A stretch of DNA of 64,000 bases, from the NCBI GenBank assembly GCA_002171655.1, contig NHEC01000019.1:1-64000 (forward strand). Reading direction: 5' to 3'. This document shows positions 37,525 to 47,179 of this stretch, piece by piece (positions within the stretch are counted from its first letter, which is position 1; every line of letters starts with the position of its first letter). The notes below the pieces were generated by a model. It made no database searches. It was not told the origin of the DNA and saw only the letters and a program-made list of their open reading frames with translations. This DNA comes from Planctomycetes bacterium TMED75 (GTDB lineage Bacteria; Planctomycetota; Phycisphaerae; Phycisphaerales; SM1A02). Made by a program: the position numbers and the translations under genes.

Positions 37525-39138
37525 ATGACAACGAAGCAGATGAAGTTTGAAACCAGCGCCCACACCGAACTCTTCAACGGAGTGCGCAAGCTTGCCGATG
37601 CGGTTTCGGTGACCATGGGACCCAGTGGCCACAACGTGGTGATGGACAAGTCCTACGGTGGCCCGACGGTGACCCGTGACGGAGTGAGCGTGGCCAAGGA
37701 AATCGATCTCCCTGGCAAGTTTGAGAACATGGGTGCCAAGATGATCCAGCAGGTGGCGAAGAAGACCGCCGAAGTGGCTGGAGATGGAACCACCGCAGCA
37801 ACCGTGCTCGCGGCCAGCATTCTTGAAGACGGACTCCGGTACCTTTCCACGGGAGCCAACGCGGTTGCGATCCAAAGAGGCGTCAATGCCGCCGCATCCG
37901 TTGCGGGAGATGCCATTCGCGACATGGCCGTCAAGTGCAAGGGCAAGGCCGACCTCGAGAAGATCGCCACGGTTTCCGCCAATCAGGACCGTGAGATCGG
38001 ATCGACCATCGCCGAAGCCATCGACCAAGTCGGCGCCAACGGTGTCGTCGAGGTCGAGGAAGGCAAGACCGCCGAGACCACGCTCGATTACGTCGAGGGC
38101 ATGGCTTTCGACAAGGGATATCTTTCCCCCTACTTCATGACCGATCCGAAGAAGGCCGAATGCGTTCTCGAGAATCCGATGATTCTGATTCACGAGAAGA
38201 AGATCTCGAACCTCGCGGATCTGCTCCCGTTGCTGAACAAGGTGGCGACTGCAGGCAAGCCCCTTCTGATCATCGCCGAGGATATTGAAAACGAAGCGCT
38301 TGCCGCACTCGTCGTGAATCGCCTGCGGGGCGTTCTGGAAGTCTGCGCCGTGAAGGCTCCTGGGTTCGGAGACCGCCGCAAGGCAATTCTTGAGGACATT
38401 GCAGTCCTCACCGGCGGAACGTTCTTCGCCGAGGACCTCGGAAGAAACCTGGAAGACGTCGAGATCAAGGAACTGGGCACCACCCGGAAGGCCGTGATCA
38501 CCAAGAACGACACCACCCTGGTCGAGGGTTCCGGCAAGAAGAAGGACATCACGTCCCGCGCGAATCAGATCCGGACCCTCTATGACAACTCCACTTCCGA
38601 TTACGACCGTGAGAAGCTGCAGGAAAGACTTGCCAAACTCACCGGAGGGGTTGCCATCATCTCCGTCGGTGCACAAACCGAGTTGGAACTGAAGGAACGC
38701 AAGGATCGAGTGGATGATGCACTCCATGCCACCCGAGCTGCAGCCCAGGAGGGCTACGTCCCGGGTGGAGGCGTTGCCTTCGTGCGAGCGATCACTGCGG
38801 TGGAAGAGGCTCGCAGGAAGGGCAAGGGTGATGAGAAGCTTGGTTACGACATCATCGCTGAAGCCATGCGCATGCCAATCTGCCAAATCGCCAACAACGC
38901 AGGAGTTGATGGCGATCTGGTGTTCGAAAAGGTTGCTGAAGGCAAGGGCGGATTCGGATTCAATGCCGCCAACGGCCAGTACGAGGATCTCGTCAAGTGT
39001 GGGATCATCGATCCGGCACTGGTTTCTACGACAGCACTGTCCAATGCAGCGAGCGTCGCGGGGTTGATGCTCACCACCAACGTGGTGATCACCGAACTCG
39101 ACGATGACGACGAACCCGTAAATGGTGCCGTCAGCTGA
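37525..39138 (+). CDS. Chaperonin GroEL (copy 2, no GGM tail)
   Basis: A 537-residue GroEL paralogue 22 bases after groES. Core motifs are intact (VTMGPSGHNVVMDKSYGGPTVTRDGVSVA, GDGTTAATVLAASI, APGFGDRRKAILEDIA). The C-terminus is acidic and short (ITELDDDDEPVNGAVS) and lacks the GGM tail of copy 1. Duplicated groEL genes with different tails often take different client sets; which copy is the housekeeping one cannot be told from sequence alone. Confidence 0.96.
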   Translation: MTTKQMKFETSAHTELFNGVRKLADAVSVTMGPSGHNVVMDKSYGGPTVTRDGVSVAKEIDLPGKFENMGAKMIQQVAKKTAEVAGDGTTAATVLAASILEDGLRYLSTGANAVAIQRGVNAAASVAGDAIRDMAVKCKGKADLEKIATVSANQDREIGSTIAEAIDQVGANGVVEVEEGKTAETTLDYVEGMAFDKGYLSPYFMTDPKKAECVLENPMILIHEKKISNLADLLPLLNKVATAGKPLLIIAEDIENEALAALVVNRLRGVLEVCAVKAPGFGDRRKAILEDIAVLTGGTFFAEDLGRNLEDVEIKELGTTRKAVITKNDTTLVEGSGKKKDITSRANQIRTLYDNSTSDYDREKLQERLAKLTGGVAIISVGAQTELELKERKDRVDDALHATRAAAQEGYVPGGGVAFVRAITAVEEARRKGKGDEKLGYDIIAEAMRMPICQIANNAGVDGDLVFEKVAEGKGGFGFNAANGQYEDLVKCGIIDPALVSTTALSNAASVAGLMLTTNVVITELDDDDEPVNGAVS

Positions 39139-39222
39139 GTTGACTCGATCTGGACATCCCCACCTCCCGGAACTGGGTTCCGGGGGGTGGACCACATCGA
39201 GACCCGAAGAGGAATTGCCGAA

Positions 39223-40371
39223 ATGCCGACGGTCCGCTGCTACTACGAGACGCTTTCGATAGAGCGATCTGCGTCTCACGAAGAGATCAAGCGGTCCTAT
39301 CGTCGGCTGGCGATGAAATTTCACCCAGACCGGAATCCCGATGACCCCGAATCGGAAACCCGATTCAAGGAAGCCACCGCAGCATATGAGGTGTTGTCCG
39401 ATCCGGAGAAACGAAAACGCTATGACCAGTACGGCCACGCAGGGCTGCGAGGCACTCCCGGACACGACTTCAATCGCATGAACGTCGAGGACATCTTCTC
39501 GATGTTCAACGACATCTTCGGCGGTCGAGGCGGCTCTTCTCAAGCAGGCGGCCGCGCCGCGGGCATGGCTCGAGGCTACGACCTCGAAACCGAAGTCGAG
39601 ATCGAACTGGCCGATGTACTTGAAGGCACCAGCCGGGAAGTCCAGTTCAGGCGACAGGATGTTTGCCACACCTGCGAGGGCAGTGGCGGCAAACCGGGAG
39701 TCGAACCCTCCACCTGCCCGACCTGCGAAGGTGCGGGTCAGGTGCAGCAGGCGGGGTTCGGTGGGATGTTTCGCATGGTCACCGCCTGTCCAAACTGCAG
39801 AGGGCGCGGCAAGATCATTCTGGAAAAGTGCAATGACTGCCGGGGCGTGGGCCGGGTAGCGCTCTCACGAACGCTGGAAGTCCAGATTCCACGAGGTATC
39901 GGAGACGGTCAGGTGATTCGGGTCCAGGGAGAGGGCGAACCCCCGCCTCCGGAACGAAGTGCCGACGGAAGTGGCATCAAGGGCGACCTTCATGTGGTGG
40001 TTCGAATTCTTCCTCACGACCTCTTTGAACGCGACGGCGACCAGATCATCTGGGTCCAGCCGATGGCGTTTGCGCAAGCAGCGCTCGGAGCAATGGTCGA
40101 AATTCGGACTCTGGAAGACGTGGTCGAACTCGAGATCCCAGCGGGAACCCAGCACGGAGAGATCTTCAAGGTTGCCGGTTCGGGGCTACCGAACCTCCGA
40201 AGCCGAACTCGCGGGGACATGATCGTCATCGTGCAGCTGGTGGTGCCCACCAAACTGGACGAGGAACAGCGCAAGCTGCTTGAGCAGTATGCGGAAATGG
40301 AAGAAATCCCGGTCAGTGAACCAGGCCAGGGTTTCTGGAGCAAGCTCAGAGACAAGGTGATCGGCAGCTGA
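39223..40371 (+). CDS. dnaJ: Chaperone DnaJ
   Basis: The ATG at 39223 (MPTVRCYYETL) has AGAGGA upstream; the track GTG start is twelve codons earlier. The 382-residue product has a J domain with HPD in KFHPDRNPDD, and a short Gly-rich linker with DIFSMFNDIFGG. Four CxxCxGxG zinc repeats follow (CHTCEGSG, CPTCEGAG, CPNCRGRG, CNDCRGVG), then the C-terminal substrate-binding domain (VQIPRGIGDGQVIRVQGEGE). It is a class I DnaJ that stimulates DnaK. dnaK itself is not in the window. Confidence 0.96.
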   Translation: MPTVRCYYETLSIERSASHEEIKRSYRRLAMKFHPDRNPDDPESETRFKEATAAYEVLSDPEKRKRYDQYGHAGLRGTPGHDFNRMNVEDIFSMFNDIFGGRGGSSQAGGRAAGMARGYDLETEVEIELADVLEGTSREVQFRRQDVCHTCEGSGGKPGVEPSTCPTCEGAGQVQQAGFGGMFRMVTACPNCRGRGKIILEKCNDCRGVGRVALSRTLEVQIPRGIGDGQVIRVQGEGEPPPPERSADGSGIKGDLHVVVRILPHDLFERDGDQIIWVQPMAFAQAALGAMVEIRTLEDVVELEIPAGTQHGEIFKVAGSGLPNLRSRTRGDMIVIVQLVVPTKLDEEQRKLLEQYAEMEEIPVSEPGQGFWSKLRDKVIGS

Positions 40372-40407
40372 GCCGACACACAGAAACAGATGGATCAGGA
40401 TCTTCGA

Positions 40408-40971
40408 ATGGCGTCAGAACCCCAGCAAGATCATGTCGAGGACCCAGGACTCGACGATGAAGCCCCCCAAACCATGAACGAGCCAGCCGAGCCCATGGAA
40501 GCGCTTCGGCAGGAACTCGAGGAAGCGGTGGCCGCGAAACAGCGTGCCATGGCCGATTTCTCGAACTTCCAACGCCGTGCTTCCGAAAACGAGTCCCGGG
40601 CCCGCAGCCAAGGCATCGCCGAGGTGGCCCGCACCCTCGTACCGGTGCTTGATCAATTCGAGATGGCCCTTGGGCAGGCTTCCAGCGAGGCGAACATCGA
40701 GTCATTGATCGAAGGCATCACCCTGGTCAAGGATGGATTCCTGCAAGCACTGGAACGCAACGGCGTGCACCCGATCAGCCCCGAGGTGGATGATGAGTTT
40801 GATCCCATGCGCCACGAGGCGATGATGAAACAGCCGGTGGAGGGTGTTGCACCAGGTCATGTCAGCATGGTCGTTCAATCGGGTTGGGAGTTGGGGAGCG
40901 TGGTCCTGCGGCCGGCAAAGGTGGCGCTGGCTCCATCCGCCGAGGAATCCGGCAGTGCGGAGCACTCCTGA
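40408..40971 (+). CDS. grpE: Nucleotide exchange factor GrpE
   Basis: The ATG at 40408 (MASEPQQ) has AGGA seven bases upstream; the track starts at an ATG six codons earlier without one. The 187-residue product has an acidic N-terminus, a long coiled coil (EALRQELEEAVAAKQRAMADFSNFQRRASENESRARSQG) and the GrpE beta-domain (GVHPISPEVDDEFDPMRHEAMM, GWELGSVVLRPAKVALAP). It releases ADP from DnaK. It abuts the FmdB-type gene with no spacer. Confidence 0.94.
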   Translation: MASEPQQDHVEDPGLDDEAPQTMNEPAEPMEALRQELEEAVAAKQRAMADFSNFQRRASENESRARSQGIAEVARTLVPVLDQFEMALGQASSEANIESLIEGITLVKDGFLQALERNGVHPISPEVDDEFDPMRHEAMMKQPVEGVAPGHVSMVVQSGWELGSVVLRPAKVALAPSAEESGSAEHS

Positions 40972-41307
40972 ATGCCCACGTACGATTATCAGTGCGCGGA
41001 ATGCGGCCATGAGTTCGAACTCTTCCAGCAGATGAGCGATTCCGTGAAGCGGAAGTGTCCGGAATGCGGAAAGAATCGACTGAAGAGGTTGATCGGCACC
41101 GGAGCCGGGATCATTTTCAAGGGTGGTGGATTCTACGAAACCGACTACCGAAGCGACTCCTACAAGAAAGCCGCCGCCGAAGACAAGAAGAGCTCCGATT
41201 CGAGCTCCTCCGACACTCAGTCCTCCAAGGACACCAAGAAATCAAAGCCCGAACCGGCCAACCAGAAGAAGGACTCCGCCCCGGCCAAGAAGAAGGACAC
41301 GAGCTGA
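40972..41307 (+). CDS. FmdB/CxxC zinc-ribbon protein with Ser/Lys tail
   Basis: A 111-residue protein that begins directly after the grpE stop. Residues 1-45 are an FmdB-type regulatory zinc ribbon (MPTYDYQCAECGHEFELFQ ... KRKCPECGKNRLKRLIG). The rest, from about residue 60, is low-complexity Ser/Lys/Asp/Pro (KKSSDSSSSDTQSSKDTKKS). FmdB-like proteins are small putative regulators of unclear function. The zero-base junction argues for co-translation with grpE and a link to proteostasis. Confidence 0.85.
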   Translation: MPTYDYQCAECGHEFELFQQMSDSVKRKCPECGKNRLKRLIGTGAGIIFKGGGFYETDYRSDSYKKAAAEDKKSSDSSSSDTQSSKDTKKSKPEPANQKKDSAPAKKKDTS

Positions 41308-41366
41308 TTGATTTCCAGGCGTGGCACTTCGAGGGTCCCTCAGTGCGAAGCGGTTAGGATGACTGC

Positions 41367-43772
41367 ATGCCGAGCAAGTTCACCCAGAGAATCCTCAGTC
41401 ACATCAAGAACCCCAAGTACGCACCGAAATCGGTAACGGAGCTTGAGCGATACCTGCGGATTCCGCCGGAAGAGGATGATGAATTTCGTTCTGCGATCGG
41501 CGCTCTGATTGAACAGGACCGCTTGGTCCTCGGTCGCGAAGATGTGATCCAGCTTCCGCCCATGCCCTCCGAATTTTCGGGGAAGATCAAGATCACGACC
41601 CGCGGATTTGGTTTCGTGACTCCCGAGATTGCATATCGAGGCGGTGATCTCTACATCCCCGAAAACGGAATGATGGATGCAATCAGTGGAGACCGCGTAC
41701 GGGTGGTGATGAACCGTCAGAGCGGCCGCTCCGGAGGCGGCCCGGGAAAGCAGGGACAGCGGACTCGAGGTCGGATTGTGGAGATTCTCGAGCGCAACAA
41801 GACCAGTTTCACCGGAACCATCGCCCGGCAACGTGGTGAATGGTACGTCCTTCCGGATGGAAAACGGCTGCGAACTCCGATCCTCGCGCGCGATGCCGCT
41901 GCGAAGAACGTCCGTGAAGGTGACAAGGTCATCATTGAGATCGTGCACTTTCCCAACGAATACGAACGAGCCGAAGGCGTGATCACCAGCATCCTCGGTG
42001 AAGCGGGGGCACCGGACGTCGAGACTGCAGCGGTCATCGCGGACTACGGCCTGCGTACCGAGTTCACGGAAGAGGTGATCGAAGAGGCACGGGCCGCCGC
42101 ACAGCAGTTCGATGCGGAGTCCGAAGACCCCGGACATCGAAGGCTGGACCTCACCGGGCTGCTCACCTTCACCATCGACCCGCCCGATGCCAAGGACTTC
42201 GATGATGCGATATCGATCGAGTTCGATGCGAATACCGGAGAGTACGAACTCGGGGTACACATCGCCGATGTCGCTCACTTCGTGAAATCCCGGGGAAAAC
42301 TGGACAGCGAGGCCTACCAGAGAGGGAACTCCACCTACCTCCCGAGACTCGTCCTGCCCATGCTTCCGGAATTGCTTTCAAACGGAGTGTGTTCACTGCA
42401 GGAAGGCGTGCCGAGATTCGTCAAGAGTGCGTTCATCACCTATGACGACAAGGGTCGGATTACGGGTCGCAGGTACCACCGGTCGGTCATCCGATCTCGC
42501 AAGCGATTGACCTATCTGGAAGCGCAGGCACTCATTGATGGCGACCAGAAGAAAGCGGTCATGAATTCCAAAGGCGATCCGGACTACCCGGATGAACTGG
42601 TCGAGGCGCTGCGACACGCACAGAAACTGGCACGATCCATCCGAAAGAAGCGATTCGGTAACGGGATGCTCAGCCTGAGCCTTCCGGAGTCGGAAATCGT
42701 ATTCGACGACGAGGGGCAGGTGATCGATGCGCTCCCCGAAGACGACGCCTACACCCATACGATCATCGAGATGTTCATGGTGGCGGCGAATGAATCGGTT
42801 GCATCACTCTTCGCGGACCTCAAGATTCCGCTGATTCGGCGAATCCACCCCGAGCCCGATTACGAGGACATGGGTGATCTTCGAAACTACGCGCGCCTGG
42901 TCAAGTTCAAGATCAAGGAGAATCCAGATCGCAGGGATCTTCAGGAGCTTGCACGGATTTCAGAAGGCACACCCTACGAGCGAGCCATCCACTTTGCACT
43001 GCTCAAGACGATGACGCGCGCCGCATACAGCCCCGCGCTGATCGGCCACTTCGCACTGGCGTCCGAACATTACGCACACTTCACCAGTCCGATCCGGAGG
43101 TATCCGGATCTCACGGTCCACCGAGCACTGGATGCTTACCTCGATCAGACCGAAAACGGCACCTCGCTGATCGGTGGAAAGGGCAGAGGGAAGCTCACCA
43201 AGGCCCTGGAGCATGACATCAACTGTCCTACCGAAGATGAATTGGTCCAGGTCAGCGAGCACTGTTCTGCAACCGAGAACAACTCTGAGGAAGCGGAACG
43301 AAGCCTGCGACAGTTCCTGGTACTTCAATTCCTCGATTCACAGGACGCCTCGACCACCTACGAAGGAACCGTGACCGGAACCACCACCTCGGGAGCGGTC
43401 TTCATCACCCTGGACAAGTTCCTCGTCGACGGCATGGTTCGTCCGGATGACATGCCCGGGCAGCAGGAACACGGTTCACAATGGCGCCAAGACCGAATGT
43501 CAGGTCGGTTGTTCGCCGCCCGGAGTGGAGCCTCAGTGGGAGTTGGTGACCGAGCGGTGGTTCAGATCGGCCTGATCGACCTGCACGCACGGGAGATGGA
43601 CCTGCTGGTTGTCTCGTTTGATGCGATCACGGCTCCCAGTCAGGACGACCGTGATGGCAATCAACCCTGGCGGACTGCGGACAGACCAGAGCGAAGGGAT
43701 CGCGGCGGGAAACCCAAGAAGGGCAAGCGCAAGGGATACAAGATGGGTCGCCGCGGCCGACGAAGTACCTGA
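41367..43772 (+). CDS. rnr: Ribonuclease R
   Basis: An 801-residue 3'-5' exoribonuclease of the RNB family. Residues ~1-70 are a winged-helix-like start and a cold-shock-type domain follows (GFGFVTPEIAYRGGDLYIPE). The RNB catalytic core has Mg2+-binding Asp residues in TIDPPDAKDFDDAISIE (~residue 270). Further core motifs are YAHFTSPIRRYPDLTVHRAL and YLPRLVLPMLPE. A C-terminal S1 domain (YEGTVTGTTTSGAVFITLD) and a basic tail (GGKPKKGKRKGYKMGRRGR) close it. It degrades structured RNA. Downstream of the chaperone genes on the same strand, after a 59-base gap. Confidence 0.96.
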   Translation: MPSKFTQRILSHIKNPKYAPKSVTELERYLRIPPEEDDEFRSAIGALIEQDRLVLGREDVIQLPPMPSEFSGKIKITTRGFGFVTPEIAYRGGDLYIPENGMMDAISGDRVRVVMNRQSGRSGGGPGKQGQRTRGRIVEILERNKTSFTGTIARQRGEWYVLPDGKRLRTPILARDAAAKNVREGDKVIIEIVHFPNEYERAEGVITSILGEAGAPDVETAAVIADYGLRTEFTEEVIEEARAAAQQFDAESEDPGHRRLDLTGLLTFTIDPPDAKDFDDAISIEFDANTGEYELGVHIADVAHFVKSRGKLDSEAYQRGNSTYLPRLVLPMLPELLSNGVCSLQEGVPRFVKSAFITYDDKGRITGRRYHRSVIRSRKRLTYLEAQALIDGDQKKAVMNSKGDPDYPDELVEALRHAQKLARSIRKKRFGNGMLSLSLPESEIVFDDEGQVIDALPEDDAYTHTIIEMFMVAANESVASLFADLKIPLIRRIHPEPDYEDMGDLRNYARLVKFKIKENPDRRDLQELARISEGTPYERAIHFALLKTMTRAAYSPALIGHFALASEHYAHFTSPIRRYPDLTVHRALDAYLDQTENGTSLIGGKGRGKLTKALEHDINCPTEDELVQVSEHCSATENNSEEAERSLRQFLVLQFLDSQDASTTYEGTVTGTTTSGAVFITLDKFLVDGMVRPDDMPGQQEHGSQWRQDRMSGRLFAARSGASVGVGDRAVVQIGLIDLHAREMDLLVVSFDAITAPSQDDRDGNQPWRTADRPERRDRGGKPKKGKRKGYKMGRRGRRST

Positions 43773-43795
43773 TCGAGACTGCATCAAGCTGCATG

Positions 43796-43830
43796 AAAAA
43801 AACGGGACCCGTTCGTGAGAACGGGCCCCG
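43796..43830 (-). terminator. Intrinsic terminator of the small minus-strand gene
   Basis: Read on the minus strand: CGGGGCCCGTTC-TCAC-GAACGGGTCCCG (one mismatch) followed by seven T. It ends transcription of the small gene at 43931-44101 and may also insulate it from rnr, which converges on it. Confidence 0.85.
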
Positions 43831-43930
43831 GAATTATCCTTGGCGACAACAGGAGAATCGGGGCCGACCGATTGTCATCGAAATTCCAAGGACACCAGTT
43901 GTTTGCTCATGAGGGGATACCACTCAGTCC

Positions 43931-44101
43931 TCAGTAGGATGCAAGAAATGCCTCCTCTTCAACGGACAACCAGGTCTGTTCGTAGGAGATCGTCTCCATC
44001 AGGCCGTCACGCAGGAAATGAGCGGCCTCGATGTCGTTGGATTCGAGACAGGATTTGATGTTGCCGAGTACGTGGCTGATGTTCATGGTTCCGTCGCTCA
44101 T
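43931..44101 (-). CDS. Hypothetical small protein, 56 aa
   Basis: The track ORF starts too far upstream. The ATG at 44101 (MSDGTMNISHV) has GGGGAG nine bases before it and the gene is followed by a strong terminator. The product is a soluble, acidic, probably helical peptide (LGNIKSCLESNDIEAAHFLRDGL, ETISYEQTWLSVEEEAFLAS). I recognise no family. The ribosome-binding site and terminator make it one of the better supported small genes in the window. Confidence 0.7.
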   Translation of the reverse strand: MSDGTMNISHVLGNIKSCLESNDIEAAHFLRDGLMETISYEQTWLSVEEEAFLASY

Positions 44102-44296
44102 CTTGCTTGCTCCCCTGCCGAATGCTTTGACTGAAAGACACTGCTGAGAGTTTCCGCGTGAAAACCGGGGATCTCTCCGGTTAAAAAGAAAAAAATGAAA
44201 ACCGCTCCCAAGGAGAAAGGCCGCGGATCTGCATCCGTTGCGGGGCATGGTTCCGTACTGCCGTAGGCTCCATCCAATTCAGGAAGGAACCCCGAT

Positions 44297-45556
44297 ATGA
44301 CCTCACTCACCGTGCTCCTAACCGTGGTGTCGACCAGCATCATGAGACCGATGAATTGCGACGAGCACACCATCTATGAAATCGTGGAAGTGCTGGTCGC
44401 CCCGAACGGACCGAGCGAACGACAGTTCGGAAAGAACGTGGAACTGATCGGAGAGTGGTTCGCGGTTGCAACCGATTCGGGTGAAGATGGATCGCTGCAA
44501 CCCGGTTCGGTCCATCTCTACGAGCACCTTGAATTCGGGTGGCGATCAGGGAAGCTGCTGCATGCTCCTGAACGAACCTGGCCGGACGAATTCGGTTCAG
44601 ACATGGATTCCAGTCACCATCGTCTGTTGGTTGGTGCCCCGGGCGACTCGGAAGTGGACTGGGACAGTGGTGCCGCTTGGCTGTACGAGTTGCGGGACGA
44701 CTGGTCGCTGATCTCGGCCTTGCAACCGAAGCAAGTGGAATCAGGGGCTCGATTCGGGGATGCGGTCGCTCTCGACGGAGCCTGGGCGGCGATTGGGGCA
44801 CCCCGCAGTGACGGATTGGGAATCGCCTCGGGAGCGGTGTACATCTTCGACGGTCGATCGGGGCCTTGGACGGAAGTACAGCGCATCGAAGCCCCCGATG
44901 GCGCTTCGGGTGATTTCTTTGGTGACAGCGTCGCACTCTCAGGCCGCTGGCTGGCGGTCGGATCCTGGGGCGATGATGACCGGGGTGAGAAGAGTGGTTC
45001 GGTCTGGATCTTCCATCATGAACGAGGAAAATGGCGTCCGGTGCAGAAGATCGTTCCTCAAGAACTGGAATCGAGAGACCGCTTCGGTTGTTCACTGGAA
45101 CTCTCGGGAGACTGGCTCATCGTCGGATCAAGTGGCTGGAACACGAACCAGGGAGCGATCTACACATTCAATCTCGACGGCGCAACATGGCTGAAGAATC
45201 GACGCCTGCACTCACGTGCTGGTACGTCGCAGGAATGGCTCGGATACTCACTCTCGGTGAAAAAAGGCATGATGGTTTCGGGTGTTCCGGGAAGACAAGG
45301 AGAAGACATCATGGATGGCGGAGTGGACCTCTTCAAGCTGGAAGCAGGCACCTGGCGCTGGATTCAGCGAGTGACGCCATCAAGAAAAGACTGGCACCAA
45401 CCCCATCAATTTGGCTGGTCGGTCACCACCGATGGCACCCGGATTCTGGTCGGCCGAATTGATGACGCAGACGGACAAGCCGAACCAGGCCGGGCATGGC
45501 TGCTGGAAAACCGGGCCCGAGCACCCTCGGTCTCTGCACTGATCTCCGATGACTAG
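44297..45556 (+). CDS. FG-GAP repeat (integrin-alpha-like) protein
   Basis: A 419-residue protein built of ~50-residue repeats with the FG-GAP pattern: FGKNVELIGEWFAVATDSGEDG, LLVGAPGDSEVDWDSGAAWLYE, FGDAVALDGAWAAIGAPRSDG, FFGDSVALSGRWLAVGSWGDDD and FGCSLELSGDWLIVGSSG. At least six repeats suggest a beta-propeller that binds Ca2+ through DxDxDG-like loops. The N-terminus (MTSLTVLLTVVSTSIMRPMNC) is a weak signal peptide. Function unknown; extracellular adhesion or binding is typical of the repeat. Confidence 0.75.
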   Translation: MTSLTVLLTVVSTSIMRPMNCDEHTIYEIVEVLVAPNGPSERQFGKNVELIGEWFAVATDSGEDGSLQPGSVHLYEHLEFGWRSGKLLHAPERTWPDEFGSDMDSSHHRLLVGAPGDSEVDWDSGAAWLYELRDDWSLISALQPKQVESGARFGDAVALDGAWAAIGAPRSDGLGIASGAVYIFDGRSGPWTEVQRIEAPDGASGDFFGDSVALSGRWLAVGSWGDDDRGEKSGSVWIFHHERGKWRPVQKIVPQELESRDRFGCSLELSGDWLIVGSSGWNTNQGAIYTFNLDGATWLKNRRLHSRAGTSQEWLGYSLSVKKGMMVSGVPGRQGEDIMDGGVDLFKLEAGTWRWIQRVTPSRKDWHQPHQFGWSVTTDGTRILVGRIDDADGQAEPGRAWLLENRARAPSVSALISDD

Positions 45557-45631
45557 GATCAGACGCATTGAACAAATACCAGAACGGCAGACCGGTACTG
45601 GTCCGAAGAAGCATGGTGGGGCATGAGGCGT

Positions 45632-46354
45632 CTAGTCGCTGATCAGGTGCTTGCGCAAATCGGTCATGAACACCACGATCTGACCCTGCTCACGAGGTGA
45701 AGCGGTGGATTCGACATCCGAGGACCAGAAATCCATGAATCGAACCGCGCTCACGGCGGTCAGATCAGGAATTCGACTCTCATCGAGTTCGCGGGTGGAA
45801 TCACGCTCCGCCTGAGACTTCATGTCAGAAACACGGTCCTCATCGCTCGTCTCCCGTTCCTCTCCAAGAGCCATCCGCTCACCGACCTTGGTCCAACGAA
45901 CAACCCAGGCATCGAGAAAATCAGCCCGTTCAGAGAAGGGGAGATTGACGTAGTCGGAAGCACCGTCCATCAGAATGTCCTTGGCAAGAACCCGGACATT
46001 GTTGGTGGCGGTCTCACGGACGGGGCCACTGATCCCCGCAAGGAACGCCGCCATGGTGGCCGATTCCGACTGCTCCATGTCCCGGAAGCGATCGGAAAAC
46101 TCCATCAGGAACCGAACTCGCTCCTCGAGAGGCAGCTGGCTGAAGTCATCCATCGCCAGATAACCCAGAACGTTCTGAACCGGTGAATTGAAGATGCTTG
46201 GTGGCGCCTGCCATCGCACCACGTACCACCACCACATGAAGAAGGCGACGGCACCACAGAGCAGAATGACCAGCAGACCGCTGAAGAACTCCTTGCGTCG
46301 TTCGCTGATCAGCTCACTGAGATCTTCGTAGACTTCGGAAACGGACTTGGACAT
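45632..46354 (-). CDS. Single-pass membrane protein, unknown
   Basis: A 240-residue protein with a short cytoplasmic N-terminus, one strong membrane helix (residues ~25-47, GLLVILLCGAVAFFMWWWYVV) and a ~190-residue soluble domain. The domain is mostly helical and acidic (LPLEERVRFLMEFSDRFRDME, LPFSERADFLDAWVVRWTKVG): two similar helical blocks of the form LP..ER..FL suggest an internal duplication. No family recognised. It is the last gene of the ribH-nusB-ftsY-pseudopilin run, 25 bases after the pseudopilin gene. Confidence 0.7.
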   Translation of the reverse strand: MSKSVSEVYEDLSELISERRKEFFSGLLVILLCGAVAFFMWWWYVVRWQAPPSIFNSPVQNVLGYLAMDDFSQLPLEERVRFLMEFSDRFRDMEQSESATMAAFLAGISGPVRETATNNVRVLAKDILMDGASDYVNLPFSERADFLDAWVVRWTKVGERMALGEERETSDEDRVSDMKSQAERDSTRELDESRIPDLTAVSAVRFMDFWSSDVESTASPREQGQIVVFMTDLRKHLISD

Positions 46355-46379
46355 TCAATCATCCTCTGATCGACTGGAT

Positions 46380-47135
46380 TCAATCCTCGCCAAAACTCGG
46401 GGAATCATCCACGGGTTGATCGGCATTCTCGAGAATCTGGGACATGTCGGTACTCACGCCGACCGAACCATCAAAGAACAGAGCGTTTCTGGGGATGCGA
46501 GTTCCGAAGTGACGGTCGACACTGTCGGTGAGCACCGGCATCCTTCTTCCATCCTGGCGATAGAAGGCGGTGACCAGTCGTGATTCCATGTCGGTGCGTC
46601 GACGTTCCAGAGCATCCTCGTCGATATTTGGATTGAGGTAGTAGGGAATCAGGGCCTGCTGAACCTGAATCTGAACGCTGGGTGAATAGCGCAGCAGACC
46701 TGGAATGTAGAAGTAACTGGTTCCGGTGGAGAGCGAATCGGCCTCGTCGTTGTCGGCGGGACAGCACCAGCACTTGTTGTCGACGGGCACGTATCCGCGC
46801 AAGGCAAAGGGAAGTCCCCCGCGAGGGCCGTTGTCGGTTGCCGTGGGAATGAAGTCCGTCATCGGAGGAATGTCCCGATTCTGGTTCATGTAGGACTGCA
46901 GAATCGTACCCACCTGGCGCAGATTGCTCATGCACTGAACACTCTTGGCCTCCATCTGAAAGGTTCGCAGCGCAGGGAAGGCGAAGCTGAGCAGAACCCC
47001 GATGATTCCGATCACGATAATCATCTCCACGATCGTGAACGCTCTTCGACCCAGGGGGCGCACCGCGGAATGAAGGGGTGAAAGACGCACGACGCGGCTC
47101 CAGAAAGGTCGGCCAGAAAAGAGGAAACAGCTCAA
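46380..47135 (-). CDS. Type II/IV pseudopilin-like protein
   Basis: A 251-residue protein with a prepilin signal: basic leader, then RRAFTIVEMIIVIGIIGVLLSF, with Glu at the fifth position after the presumed cleavage site and Ala rather than Gly at -1. A long helix and a globular domain follow, with CMSNLRQVGTILQSYMNQNRD and a Cys-rich WCCPADND. The pattern fits the planctomycete DUF1559-like or type II secretion pseudopilins. No prepilin peptidase or secretion ATPase is in the window. It lies 45 bases downstream of ftsY. Confidence 0.83.
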   Translation of the reverse strand: MSCFLFSGRPFWSRVVRLSPLHSAVRPLGRRAFTIVEMIIVIGIIGVLLSFAFPALRTFQMEAKSVQCMSNLRQVGTILQSYMNQNRDIPPMTDFIPTATDNGPRGGLPFALRGYVPVDNKCWCCPADNDEADSLSTGTSYFYIPGLLRYSPSVQIQVQQALIPYYLNPNIDEDALERRRTDMESRLVTAFYRQDGRRMPVLTDSVDRHFGTRIPRNALFFDGSVGVSTDMSQILENADQPVDDSPSFGED

Positions 47136-47179
47136 CTATAGCACCCCACAGAGCACACCGGCAGGCTGGTTTTCAAGGT

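Noticed and set aside
37459-39669. 736-aa ORF antisense to groEL2
   Set aside because: Shadow frame opened by high-GC codon bias; groEL2 on the plus strand is unambiguous.
41308-41366. GAGGGTCCCTC palindrome before rnr as a terminator
   Set aside because: The stem is short and lacks a loop and a T-tract; fmdB-rnr read-through is likely.
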